From positions 20,024,058 through 20,088,057 of the forward strand of contig NC_030388.2 of NCBI RefSeq assembly GCF_001625215.2: a stretch of 64,000 nucleotides of DNA, written 5' to 3'. The notes beneath the pieces were generated by a model. The model saw only the letters and a list, made by a program, of their open reading frames with translations. It was not told the origin of the DNA and ran no database searches. A program made the translations under genes and the position numbers. Position 1 is the stretch's first letter, and every line of letters begins with the position of its first letter. Shown in pieces: positions 1 to 12,900 of this stretch. This DNA is from Daucus carota subsp. sativus. Its lineage: Eukaryota; Streptophyta; Magnoliopsida; Apiales; Apiaceae.

Positions 1-559
1 TACCTTAAGCGTCGGTGGTCATACCGGCGTTGCTTAAATTCATTTTTTGGCCTGTATCTTATGCGTCGGTAGTCAAACAGGCGACGCTAAAGATTACACC
101 TATAGCGTCGGCTTTCAAACTGCCGTGGCTTAAAGTGTTTTTTTTTTTTTTAATTTATAGATATTTTTCTGCTTCTGACCCTTTTTTATATATATATTAA
201 CCCTGTGCATCATTCAGTAATGTAAATGAATCCAACACCAAATGCCCAAAGTCAATAGCACTAATAAACTAAAATTACACAAACTTAACTTGGAATTAAT
301 CAATGTACATTAAAATTAAATGTATTACAACCCATAATTCTTCTTGTCAAATTACATGTCCACACTAGAAATTATGAAATCAATACGTAGTAATAAGTCA
401 GCTGCCTCAGTCTTCGCTCTCGTCCTTACCACTAAAAAGCTTGTAGTGGCCATTAAAGTCCGTCAACTATCTGTACATATGAACAAGTAAAGCAAGTTAG
501 TAGTCATATGATTACAAATGAATACATATAATTTAATTAATGGAAGTTGTTTTCAAACC

Positions 560-2980
560 TCATTATAGACATTCAACTGTAAAAAACTCAGCCCACAGTT
601 CCCGAACCTCATTGAGTTCCTTCTTTAAATACCTTCTTGAACCAAGGCCCTTGAAAATGCAAATGATGATATTAACATATTTAGACAAAATAATGAGTTC
701 AATATTCCTATAAGAATCATTAACTATATATTTTGCTCTTACCTCTTTCCAATTGGTATTAGGATTTTTTTGAGAAAGCAGGAATACTTCATGCATGTAC
801 CTCATAACAAATAAACCGCACTCTGTACCTCCTTGTTGTTGAGGACACTATACAAAGAAACCAAGAATATTATCAGAATGAATAATGTCAGAGAACAAAA
901 TCATATTAATCAACAAGTACCACCTGAACATCTGCATGACACCAAAGAAATTCCTTTCGGTTATTCTTCCTGCCACCTTGTGCTACATACAGTTTATATG
1001 CCCTATACAATAAGAATAGGTTACATAATCTGCATCGTTTATATCATTTACTTCTTCAAATTAACATCAAATATGACTTACGTTCGTGTAGGTGTTGTCA
1101 ACCGAATATCCCGCTCCCTTCTCAATGAATCAAACACGTAAATGACACTTTCATCCAAACAGAATAGAAGCAATATCCAATGATCACTACAACAATGCAC
1201 ACATAAATTTTAAACATATATAGAAATTATAATGTCAATGAAAATACTCAAATAAATTTATTTTGTTCTTACTCTTGGATGTATGGTGCAAAGATAAAAC
1301 GCTTATCTTTGTTTGTAACTAAAAACTCTGTCATATACTGAGTGACTTCCTCAATACGGTTATATTCACGCTTGTGATTTATCACCAGTCTAGATGGTGA
1401 CATAAATGCAAATCTATCATCATTCATCTCCTTGCACAAATTCTCAATGTACCTGCAACATTATACATCATATCACAATAAACATGCATAGTAATAAACA
1501 ACTCGAGAGCAGATTTTTAGAAAAAGGAGTACTCTTACTTCGAATAGATTTCCAAGATGGGTATATTTAACCAACTCTTTTTCAAGAATTGATCAACATC
1601 TTCGTATGTCACATATATGGTAATTGTTCCATCTTCAAAAGTAAAGGTTGCATCTTTTGAACCACGTTGCTCAAGCAAGTAGCGTAAAGATCTACAATTC
1701 TGAGTTGAATTTTCATCACTCACGCCTTTCTTCAACTGAGTCGCTGAACCTTTACTCTCAGGCTTTGTGACAACTTTTTCTGGGCTTTTTTCATGACCTT
1801 TTTTCTTCTCCAACGATACGGGATCCTAATAAATCACAGTTAGAGGCACAAAAAGAAAAAGCAATTAAATGTGAAGAAAATTCAGTGCCTTAATATAAAT
1901 TATGTACCTGTCCCAAGATCACGAGCTCCTTAGGCCACTGCACAAAACTACCCTCAGCATTTCCTATCGTTTCATGTTCAGAACAAGGCACTGGAAGGGG
2001 AGTCAGTTGAAATTCTGGTACAACATCATCAATTGAAACTCTAACATTTTGAGCAATAATTGGATTATTATGAATCATGTTACTCCCTTCATTGTTTGAT
2101 GGAAATACAGTGCCCCTAGCCACAACAACTCTATCTTTTACCTTATCTACCACACAAAGCCGACAAAGAGTTGGTGTCTGCATTTTCATACAAGTAGATT
2201 AGAATTAGAAGATTAAATAAAGATAATGTAGACAATGATAGTATAAAAACTAACTAGAAAATTGTTATACCCTCAGCTCTGATATATGATCATCTCCTCC
2301 TACTGACTGGCAGCTGCTTCGAACAATACCGGGACTTGGGTTTCCGATATCATTCATGAAATTATCCTCCGGAAGTGAGAGACCCATCTGTTTTAAATGC
2401 TGAAACATCCCATGAAGTTTTGTGTTCATCATCTCGATCTTTTCATCACAATCTTTTTGAATTTTCTTGGTGATTTCTTGTGTGATCATGGCCAATTCAT
2501 CCATCGAGACGACCCCACTCTGTTTGCTTTTTCCCGATCCAAAGACATCTTTGATTTTTGCTCCTCCTCCAACACCTCTAACACGTCCTCCATGCTCCTT
2601 ACGTCCAAGTGCCCGTGAAAGTAGATCATCATGACCCTGTGGTGTCCAACTTCCCTCTGTAACTTGCTTCTGCAACTCTCCCTGCATGAGGGGATAGATT
2701 ATTAATAAACAGTTTACTAAATAATGATGTCTAGGGTACATAGAAAGGGTAATTACAATTTACTAAAGAGCAAAATTAAATAATTTACCATTTTACCAAA
2801 TACTTCCTTTGTCTTACTATTTGGGATGTAATAACTGCCGTCCTCGTTCTTTTTTGTACGTGCTCTAACCCAGTCATAACTCCGGTTGCTTCGATCACTT
2901 GATAAAATTGACGAGTCAACTGATTCTGAGTTTTCTAGACTAGTTAGGGGGTCCTCAATGCTTCGATCACTTGATAACAT
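560..2980 (-). CDS. CACTA-borne Ulp1-like (C48) cysteine peptidase with plant-transposase-type N-terminus
   Basis: A multi-exon transposon gene read from about 2980 down to 560; exon limits are partly approximate. The first visible exon (2794-2980) splices to 2270-2682, which has the ALGRKEHGGRVRGVGG segment typical of En/Spm-associated proteins, followed by a coiled-coil-like stretch. Exon 1890-2175 looks like the domain common in plant CACTA ORFs, ending near FVQWPKELVILGQ. After 1535-1813 comes a Ulp1 fold: His codon 1180-1182 (SDHWILL), Asp codon 1129-1131 (YVFDSL), and Gln plus Cys in QQGGTECG (Cys codon 818-820). The His, Asp and Cys of the catalytic triad are therefore all present. Such peptidases normally cut SUMO-like proteins; here the role is probably linked to the transposon. 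A true N-terminus upstream of 2980 is not established. Confidence 0.7.
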
Positions 2981-5214
2981 TTATCAGAGCAGTTACGAAT
3001 GAGATATGATGAATACCTTGATAAAGAATAATATGCTAGCCCAAAGCTCAATGCTCCACGAGTTACAAGTTTGATTTGTCCTTGGACCTAATAACAAGCA
3101 TTTAAATTAGTACAGCAGGTTGGCTGAAATATGGTAACTAGAGAACATTCCACAAGAGATAACAGGTTTTAAGACCCTCTATAGCAGTGTATGTGTGTGT
3201 ACTAAACTTGTGCCTGCAAGAGCTAATTTATGTGTTGTACATTAAATTAATAGCTATTTCTGACAATTTAATTTATTCAGATTTGAGTTCATAAGGTTTA
3301 ATTTATTAAAGAATGAAAAGCACTCTTAGATACAGGACTTAGTTCACATCTATATAATATATAATATCTATAATATATTTATATAATATTCAGATTTTCA
3401 TTCTATTAAACTAACATATATATAATATATTTCATTCACATCTATTGAAGTACCTACTGAACTTCAATACATTTTTTGTACAAAGATTAGATAATCAGAA
3501 AAAATTATTGTATGTGTACAAGCTGACACAAGATCAAATAACTCCAGGAAGCAAGTTAATCAGATTTAATATATTTCTAGCACAACAGAATGAAAAGCAC
3601 TCTCCTGGACAGAGGTGGCCACAATATAGTCTTTGCTAATACACACATATAAATTCTGTGTTGTACATTAAATTAAAAGCTAATTTCTAACAATTTAGGT
3701 TATGTACAAATCCTTCATTTACTATTAGACAGGCCTAGCTAAGAATGATCAGTGGTATATCTAAAATTGCAGAGATATGATGCTCTGTAGAGAATTTCTA
3801 TAATATAAATAATATGCCACCTGGAATTTCTCCTGTTCTTTTCCTTCACTGGTAAATAGTTTGTTACACTCTAAGTGGTTGCAAATTTTTATTTTGTTCC
3901 TCAGGCTGCCAAGATTGTTATATACCAGTGGTATTACAAAGAACAACCAATGTTCAGCCTATAGCCTATAGTAAAAGTTTAAATCTCTGAAATTTTCAAG
4001 TTCAGTACATCTAATAAAAAGCTCATAAACTAGAAAACTTTGTCCTACACTTTTAATTTCATCCATAAATGTAATGCCTATAGTCACAAATAATAACTAC
4101 ATGATGTCAATCAAACAAATTATCTATATTAGAATAAGATCAACCTCTCTTGCAACCAAAAGCAAGTAATATCTGAAACCTTTTTCAGTATATTTATGAA
4201 TATATAGCAAGTAATATCTGAAACCAAAAGTTGTATAATGTAGACAATTTCCTTGACAATTTCTTTAATGTACAATATTATATTATCTATATATGCTTCG
4301 ATTTTTATGTATATGTTATGTGTATTGCAGACTCCTTAAGAAATAGGAACGAAGTTTAACCAGATAGCTAGCTTGTCAGCTCTCATCTTTGTCTGTTATT
4401 GCAGACAGAGCTGGTTAGAGTGAAAGTTTCAGAATAGGATTTACTAGTCATGCTCAATTTAAACAAAGTCCACCACTAATCCATCATATTAATCCCCAAT
4501 TCTGATGCAGGTACATTGTTAAACCCAGACTGGGTTTTTTGACACTATTTGAAACTTACAAAGATGAAAAAACAAGTTAAACAAGAACCATCTAACAAGG
4601 ATTGGGATATGCCTTCTCATACTTGAAAAAATCAGAGTGCATAATTTCATATTTGGAAAACAAAATCCAGCAAACCAACCCAGCAAAATCCCAACCCAGT
4701 ACCAAGCACCCAATATGAATCAAACACCAAAAAACCCAACCAAGAAATACAACCCAACTAGCAAAATTTCAAACATACTTAACAAAATCACAGTACCCAG
4801 CAAATTAAACTACATACCAGTAACCCTTGTTTTGCAGCCGACCAAAAAACCCAGCAAAGAGATACAATCAATCGAGGAAAGAACCCTAGTTTGTAGCAGA
4901 CCCAGCGATTGAAATTGAGCCCCAGAGAGATTTAGATTGAGAGAGAGCCGAGAGATTCGGTGGGAGATTGAACACAGCCCGGAGAGAGAGCCTAGTTCTA
5001 CAGCCCGGAGAGGGAGCAGCACCTACCTGGGAGATTGAGATTGATAGGGCGTTGAGGGATTGAGCGCTGAGAGATTGAGTGCTGAGAGATTCGCTCCAGC
5101 AATTGAGATTTGAGAGTAATTTCGTATAGAGCCAATTGAGAAACTAAACCAGATGGGCCAAGTATGCGCGCGACCTTATTCAGTTTTTTAATTTTTTAAT
5201 ATCTCAAAAAATGT

Positions 5215-5541
5215 CTATTACGTCGGGTTAAAAGAAAGGCGACGCTAGAGAGTTGCAGCTACAGCCACGGGTATCCTGAACCGCCGCTAAAATATACCCT
5301 TTAGCGTCGGTGTTCGGGAAACCGACGCCAATAACTAGTTTTAAGCGTCGAGTAATGTTTAACCGACGTAAAAGATTGGGTTTTAGGTGTCGGCTGTGAA
5401 AAGAGCCGACGCTATAGATCAGAATAATTCATTTTAGGCGTCGGTTCTGGACAGAACCGACGCTTAAAGTAGTTCTGAGCAACGGTTATATATAAAACCG
5501 ACGCAAAAGGGGCGTAGCAAAAAGCATTTTCTGTACTAGTG
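5215..5541. repeat. Subterminal inverted repeat array of the CACTA element
   Basis: Repeated units of the type GCGTCGGTT...AACCGACGC occur in both orientations every 40-60 bp. Related units lie at 1-115 and inside the smaller element at 32992-33833. In this class the subterminal repeats bind the element's own DNA-binding protein. Confidence 0.8.
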
Positions 5542-8500
5542 AAAGTTTACCAAGATCAGACATGTCAAATTCACGACTCATCTCCCCCTTAAATTTGACA
5601 ATGGCTGACAGGCTTGTTCCCGTAATGAGTAAGTCGTCGACATACACAGCAACTATTAAGGATTCAACACCCTCTCGTTTAGTATAAACAGCGTGCTCGT
5701 AGGGGAATTTTATGAAACCCAAATTCAACAAAAACTGATTAAGGCGAGAGTACCATGCACGAGGAGCCTGACATAAGCCATATAACGCCTTAATTAATTT
5801 GTAAACAAGATGCTCATGCCCTTTTTTCACATAACCCTTTGGTTGGGAGACGTAAACTTCCTCCTGTAAAACACCATTTAAAAACACAGATTTAACGTCG
5901 AGGTGATGCACCTCCCAAGCATTTTTGGCGGCCACGGCTAAGAGTAAACGCACTGTCTCCAGGCGAGTCACAGGGGCGAAAACTTCTTCATAATCAATAC
6001 CATGACGCTGCACGTACCCTTTGGCAACAAGACGGGCCTTATGATTTGTTACTTCTCCATTCGGATCTTTCTTTAGCTTAAAAACCCACTTGAGATCAAT
6101 AGGTTTGTGACCCTTTGGCAATGTTGTTAGTGTCCAAGTCTGATTCTTCTCAATAGAGGCTATTTCTTTATCCACGGCTTGTCGCCAAACTTCGTCTTTG
6201 ACAGCCTGCTCGAAATAAACCGGTTCATCAATCCCCATCAGCAACAATTCCTCCTGCAACTCCAGTTCTGTTGTGTGATCATAAATATCAGCAAGAGGTC
6301 TTAATTTTCTGGGTGGATCACTATCAGTTGTGGGGTGACTGGAGACAGCTTCATCACTATCAGTTGTAATGTCACTTGGAGCAGCTTCATTGTCCACTAG
6401 AGTGCAGCCAGTGCTGCCACTCGTTTGTGGTGTTGCTGGTATGTGATCCTCGGAGTCCTCTGAATCACTATCCTCCAGAGTAAACTGTCCTGTTTCACGT
6501 GATTCGACTGTGCTTCTTTGTTCCCATTCCCATTTTTGACGTTCATTAAAAACAACATCTCGACTAACATGAATCTTGCCTGAAAGGGGGTCGTACAACC
6601 TGTACGCTTTGGTTCCTGGTTCTCGACCGAAATGTACCACCAATATGCTTCTATCATCGAGTTTTGTTGTGTGGACAACGGGTACTTTCATATACGCGGT
6701 GCACCCAAAAACTTTCAAATGCTCTACACTTGGTTTCTTGCCGTACCAGGCTTCATGTGGAGTAAGAGTTGACAGTGCCCGAGTGGGTAGCTTATTCAGG
6801 ATGTGGACAGCATGTCTAACAGCTTCCCCCCAATACTTCACAGGGACTTTCTTTTCTTTTAGTAGGCTTCTGGCCATTGCAACTACTGTGCGATTGCGGC
6901 GCTCTACGACACCATTTTGTTGAGGTGTATAGGGCGCTGTGTAATGTCTCAATATTCCATTATCCTCACAGAAAGTTTTAAATTCATTTGAGCAGAATTC
7001 ACCTCCACGGTCCGTTCTTAGTACCTGAATGCCATGCTTCTTACCATTCTTAATCAATAATTTAAATTTCTTAAAGTGGATGAGAGCTTCAGCCTTATTT
7101 TTAAGCATATACACCCACATCATACGGGTATGGTCATCAACTAATAACATGAAGTACCGATTTCCAGCTGGAGTGGGAGGAGATATGGGTCCACAAAGAT
7201 CTACATGGATTAGTTCTAATGCAGTTTTTGCAATGAAAGATGTTTGAGATGGAAAGGACTTACGTGTTTGCTTTGACATTAGATACCCACTACAAGTTTC
7301 TTTGGGTTGACTGATCAGGGGTAATCCATGTGCCATATGATGCTTTGACATCAGGTGCATAGATGGAAAATTGACGTGTCCAAGGCGCTGATGCCACAAC
7401 CACGCCTCTTCTTCATTTCTTGTTAACAGGCACTGTTGTTGTACTCCTTCGATCTGAATTTTATACAGTCGATTTACAGACCTCTGAACTTGCATTAATA
7501 ATCTCCTGCAACTATCATAAACCCACAGATTGGTGCCATTTAGAACCACTCTATTTCCTTCCTCAGATAGCTGGCCCAAGCTGATGATGTTGCTTCGAAG
7601 TGTGGGGATAAAATAAACTTCATTAAGTACTCTGGTTTCTCCATTTTTGCAATCAATTCTAATTGATCCTTTTCCCTCGATCTTTACTAAAGACCCATCA
7701 CCAAATTTCACTTCTCCTTTGATAGTTCTGTCCAATTTCTCGAATTTTTCTCGTCGTCCAATCATGTGGTTGCTAGCCCCATTGTCTAGATACCAGGTAT
7801 TTTCTTCTCTTTCTTTAACATCAATCAATTCCTTGCCCTCTGTAAGCATTATCACATCATCTGCTTCCTTTTCACGCATGACCATCAACAATGCAGGTTC
7901 ATTGTCATTTAATTGTGTCAGGTTGACCTCACCCCTTTGCTGCCTTGCCCTCCTTGGTTTACGACACTCGGCTGCAAAATGACCATACCCATTACAATTA
8001 AAACACTTCACTTGGCTTCTGTCACGTACGATACGACTATCTTTGATGCGAGCATCGTTGCCACCTGAAAGACTACCTTTCCCTGACCTTTGTAACCATT
8101 CTTCCCTTGTTAGGAGGAGCTTATCGTCCTTTCCTTCCCTTTTCTGCCATTCCTCCTCTGTCAACAACAGCTGTTGTCCCTCGTTGCTCTCCATCTGTCC
8201 ATGCAAGCGTTCTTCATGAACCTTTAAAGAGCCCATCACTTCCTCTACCGACATGGTGTCCAAATTTCCAAACTGTTCAATAGCTGAAGCAATTTGAAGA
8301 AATTTGGTTGGAACAGCTCTCAATAACTTCTTTACGACATACTCCTCTGCGATTGTTTCTCCTAAAGTCCTAATGTTTGTGACCAGGCCGTTTAGTCTCA
8401 TACATAAATCATCTAGTTCTGAATCCTTCATCTTTAGCGACTCAAACTCAGCCTTAATCGTCTGAGCCTTAGCCTTCTTGACCTTATCAGCACCTAAGCA

Positions 8501-8782
8501 TAGTGTTTTAATCGCCCCCCAGGCTTCCTTGGATGTCTGTTTTTCTGCCACTGTCAAAAGCATGTCATCGGGAAGTCCTTGATAAACAATGGCTAAAGCA
8601 CGTTTGTCCGTCTTCTCTTCAACTGGGTTGACTTTTGGATCCTTAGGCTCAATTGCTTCCCACACCGCGTGTGCCTGCATGAAAACTTTCATCTTCGTGG
8701 CCCATACGGTATAGTTTGTCTTTGTTAGCATCGGATAGCTAAGGCCAAAGGAACCCTCCTTATTCTTGCTCGACTCAGCCAT
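5542..8782 (-). CDS. Copia gag-pol polyprotein, interrupted in reverse transcriptase/RNase H
   Basis: One open frame of about 1080 codons from the ATG at 8782 runs to the CACTA border; the last 18 codons of the frame (to 5486) are CACTA sequence. Order: gag (about 1-250); zinc knuckle CFNCNGYGHFAAEC near residue 260; protease WYLDNGAS near 330; pre-integrase HQRLGH near 464; integrase with VDLCGP near 525, LRTDRGGEF near 587 and PQQNGVVERR near 620; reverse transcriptase with DVKSVFLNG near 967 and YVDD near 1047. Oddities: the second Cys of the usual pre-integrase C-x2-C is Tyr (CSGY). The frame is otherwise free of stops, so the insertion is fairly young. It ends after EFDMSDLGKL, losing RNase H. 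Confidence 0.93.
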
Positions 8783-8840
8783 TTGCTATTAGCTCGAATG
8801 AATTCTCCAGGTGATTAAAAGTCGCTCTGATACCAGATAT

Positions 8841-9114
8841 TGAAATAAACACTGAACAGAACACTACTTTGATTTACTGGAATGGAAAACTACAATCTGA
8901 AATGATAACCACACAGTGTGTGACTAGTAATAGCTAAGCTCCTACAAACCAGGAAAGCATATCCTAACATTTCTCTAACTTATCAACTCACAGACCTAAG
9001 CAACTACAACTACTGAAGACTCCTACTATGCTACTCAGTGTGCACAAAACACGCTGATTTATTCAGCAAACATAAATAAATAAAACAAGCATGTTTAGAT
9101 TAATAATCCCAACA
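8841..9114 (-). repeat. Copia 5' LTR (274 bp) with adjacent primer-binding site
   Basis: On the minus strand the LTR starts TGTTGGGATT at 9114 and ends TTCA at 8841. Five bases on lies TGGTATCAGAGC (8835-8824), the complement of the initiator tRNA-Met 3' end used by plant copia elements. It contains the promoter for the element. Confidence 0.85.
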
Positions 9115-9238
9115 CTATATATGCTGCTAGTTCGACTAGTGTAATCTACTGGTAAGTTATCATCTATCGATTAAAAATAAGCAATCACATTTTCGGATAG
9201 CAATATATGCAGAAATTTAAACATATTTAAGAATAGTA

Positions 9239-9596
9239 CTCTCTCTCCGTCTCTCGATCATTTCTTTATACTTTCCTTTCTTTGAGATGTCACATCCAAT
9301 TATTTACATTTCAAAACTTATCAAATATATACTTTCCTTTCTTTGAGATGTCACATCCAATTATTTACATTTCAAAACTTATCAAATATAGTAAATTTTA
9401 TATTACAAAAATCAACTAGTGTTACTATTTTTCTCCACTATACTTAATTTATATATTAAATATCAACCGATCCCATTATTAGCTTCACTTTTCTTTGTTT
9501 TAATTATATCCACTTGCATGTTTCTACATTAATGTTTATTCAATTCTTGATCTCCGTACCAACCCATTTGAGAACTAATGGATGGGACCGAGGGAG
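9239..9596. mobile_element. Stowaway-like MITE with internal tandem duplication
   Basis: Ends ctctctctccgtc / gaccgagggag are flanked by TA on both sides. An internal 61-bp segment is tandemly doubled (about 9272-9392). The paralogous site in unit 2 near 39720 is empty, so the insertion followed the duplication. A relative lies at 51588-51867. Confidence 0.8.
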
Positions 9597-9980
9597 TAGC
9601 GTAGTAAGGATGGGTACTGGACTAATTATATCAGTTCTAGGTAATAGTGACGTAATACTGGGAGCTCTAATGTGGAGAATAAGTATAAATGACAGACTGA
9701 GTGAAATATTTGTCTTTAATGTTTCAAAAAAGATAAGAAATCACAGTCATTAAGACTAAATTATAAACACATGTACAAAAAAACAAGAGTTGAATTGTTG
9801 TGTAAATGTACATTGCAGTATGATTACAACAACTACAGAACTGAAAATATTTCATACAAATACTTAAAGAAATTCAAACTCATCTTTCTGAATGTAGGCA
9901 GCAAGTGCTCACTACCCAGAGAGGAGTGAAAATAAGAAGTTACATTTTTGGATTGAAGTAGTATATACTTACATTTCTTG

Positions 9981-12900
9981 TCAGCGTATAAACTGAATTA
10001 ATACATACTCTGCGGTAAACAGCTGCATGAAGGTTGCAAATATAGGATAGTTAGATGAACTTGTTATGAATCTCGTAGTACACAGTGATAAGTGTTCAAA
10101 AGATTTTCATAATAATATGGTAAATTTTGTGATGATCTTTTCATCATGAAATACAAGAACATCTATAAAAAATCTCAAAGTCTTGCCTGAACAGTTTTTT
10201 CTTAATAATATGGTAATTTTTGTGATGAGTTTTTCATCTATGAAAGAATATCAAAATCTTGCATGAAATATATTTTGATCTTTAGTGAAGCTTTCTAATA
10301 GTTGACGCTGAAGTGGTATATATACAAGCACCACTCCCTCCTCAATTTATAATGATCAAATTTAATTTTTTGTTTGCTTAATAATTTACCGTCTACATTT
10401 ATCATATATCAATAATTAAGTAGTAATATCCATTATACTTTTGTAAATAATATACATTTTCAGTCATTATGAATTGAATCAATATGATCGAAGAAAACAT
10501 GAAATTAAATCTGTGGATAATATAGGAGAGAGGAATCACATGTATACCTTCCACAAAAACATGTAAAGTGACTCCACTGCAGAATCATCATCAAGATTAA
10601 CAGATTTAGCTCGACGCCAGAGTAAGGAAGCAAGTGAACAGTGACCTACTACCTGAAATAAGGAAAAACAAATAAATAATATCAATAAAAATAAATGGAA
10701 ATCAATTTTATTGTGATATAGATAAAAGAGATGTTATACAGGCAGTTATCCATTTTCCCTAAAAAAGTAAATCAAGAACATAGCATGAATTTGATACATA
10801 ATTATATATAAACATTTTGGCACTCAAGACGAGAGAATGAAGATTTTTAGGTGATCATGACGAGTAAAACTTACTGTCACAAGTTTGCTTAGTAGAAGTG
10901 AAGATAGCACGGCTCCGGTCACCACAGCAAACCCATAGTTAATTAGCAGAACCAAAATACAAATGAAGAAGACCTGTAAAAAAGAAAGGCAATGAAGAAT
11001 AACTTATTTTTATATCACTCAGATTCTTGATTAAGGATTATGCAGATTCTTGATCAGTGCAAAAGCAGATTCTCACTCAGAACAAAATCAGAGCAACAAT
11101 AACTCATAAATTACCCTAGTCCCAGTCTAATGTATAATATCTGTATCACTTGATTTATAGCCTTGTACTTTCTAGAACATTGCATTTATAAATTGTGAAT
11201 AATCATTGTCTTTATAATTTGATATAAATGTTAATTGAACGAACATGGTCTGCCACTGATCCTATATTTCTATGTACATAGAGAAGATCAATTTAATTTT
11301 AACAACTATGCAGCACATTACAAACCTTCTTTTTCCCATGCCTGACACTGTATGTTTGGATGCCAAATGCTTGATCACCTGCTACATCTGGTATGTCCTG
11401 TGAAGGTGCATTGGATGATGATCATTGCATGAAATCAAAATTTTTATCTCATAGCACAAAGCAAGTTACAAGAAATAATAACATTTCGTTTATGTTTTGG
11501 CTTATTCTATATGCCAGAAAATTGTTAAATATTTTACATAATAGTATGACACTTAATTAATGAAAATATTAGAAACCTTCAAGTAAAATTGGTTCACTAA
11601 ATTATTCTGCGACATTAAGTGATGATAAACGTAAAATTTACAGCTATCTCAGGATTATAAGCTTTGAAAACAAAGATATTTTACCTTGAACACTCCAAGA
11701 ACGGTAGCAAACAGCATGAAGAAAATGAGAACAAAGTAGAAGGACTTGGGGTGAACTAATGGTCTACCGAGCACATATTTCTGCGAATTAATGTATCTGT
11801 CCATTGATCAGTACCAAATAATGTATCACAAGAATAACACATATATTACCTTTGCTCCAGTATATGTATAGTGTTGTTTACCTGGATATGACAGAAGACA
11901 GCAAGCTGGAAATTGAATGCATGTAGACCGATACCTAATGCGGCAAGGAATGGCTTTGTTTTCCATCTCAGATATGGTAGCTGCAAAAATTATTTGTTGG
12001 TAACCAGTAAAGAATATGTTATCTGCAGAGTTAAACTGGTAAGAGATGTTTTACAAAGAATGAATGAGACCAAGGATGAACCTTTTTCATGCGTTGTTTC
12101 GAATTTTTTTTTGTTTCTATATGTTATTTTGAAAAAAATATATGCTTTAGCCAAGATTATGAAAACAAATCAATGAGATGTACCTTGACAGAGTATGCTG
12201 TTCCAACTAAAAAATGTATAATAGTTCCGTAAAGTAGTGGAGGGGACCCGAATATAATTCCCGTACCAAGGCCCTGCAAAATTTTTCATTCGAAATATCG
12301 TCTTAGTTGTAATCAAAACCATAGATAATAGATTCACAACCCTCATAGAAGGAAAAATTTATTATCTCTGCTCTTCCACCATACACATGGATATTGCATT
12401 GTTCGAAGTACTCATTTGACTTCGGGTCACTCCATACCATATATAGTTTTAAAGTATGTACTAGAGTCTAGATAGAATAGAATAAGCATATGGTAGAATG
12501 GTCCTGATCCCGGCAACCAACAGGTTATTTAACACACACTTTCAGTGCCGTCGGATCTCTATTTCAAGGGTCCAGATTAAAATTTCATTTTTTAAGTATC
12601 CGCGGAAAATTATAGCGGATATTTAAAAAGATAGGTTTCAATCCCAACCCTTGAAATACAAATCTGATGGTAATGGAGCTGTGTGTTAGATAAGAGCTCC
12701 ATGACAATCGATTATCATGGACCAAAACCCATGATAGTAATGAAAAATTATAAATAAGAAGAGAATACTAGTAGATAATGACTAATCATGAGTAAATCCA
12801 AATTTTTTATAATAAAAAAAATATAATGCTGAAATGGAATGAGTATTTTCAAAAATATGTGAATTTGATTTCTACTCCAAATACTTGAAATAGAATAACG

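Larger units (their letters stand above)
1..5541 (-). mobile_element. CACTA (En/Spm-type) transposon, left end outside the window
   Basis: The right terminus reads, on the minus strand, CACTAGTACAGAAAA starting at 5541, the CACTA signature. Both ends carry inverted subterminal copies of a TAGCGTCGGT-like motif (1-115 and about 5215-5510), so the left terminus probably lies just before base 1. It carries one gene on the minus strand whose product has a plant-transposon domain and a Ulp1 peptidase domain. No TNPD/Transposase_21 gene is seen, so the copy is probably non-autonomous. It lies inside the copia element and cuts its pol gene. 3000-5200 is non-coding, with a GA-rich leader-like stretch at 4890-5110 and a repeated 45-bp piece (3226-3270, 3653-3697). 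Confidence 0.85.
5542..9114 (-). mobile_element. Ty1/copia LTR retrotransposon, truncated 3' by the CACTA insertion
   Basis: Read on the minus strand: 5' LTR 9114-8841, a short spacer, primer-binding site, gag-pol to 5542. The 3' part (RNase H and 3' LTR) must lie beyond the CACTA element, left of the window. The sequence following the LTR on the plus strand is ctata, the candidate 5-bp target duplication, but its partner is not visible. Confidence 0.9.

Noticed and set aside
6576..7982. Plus-strand frames over the copia gag-pol
   Set aside because: Antisense shadows of a clear gag-pol frame.
9115..9128. Second copia LTR to the right of 9114
   Set aside because: Sequence after 9114 is flank; the other LTR must lie left of the window beyond the CACTA element.
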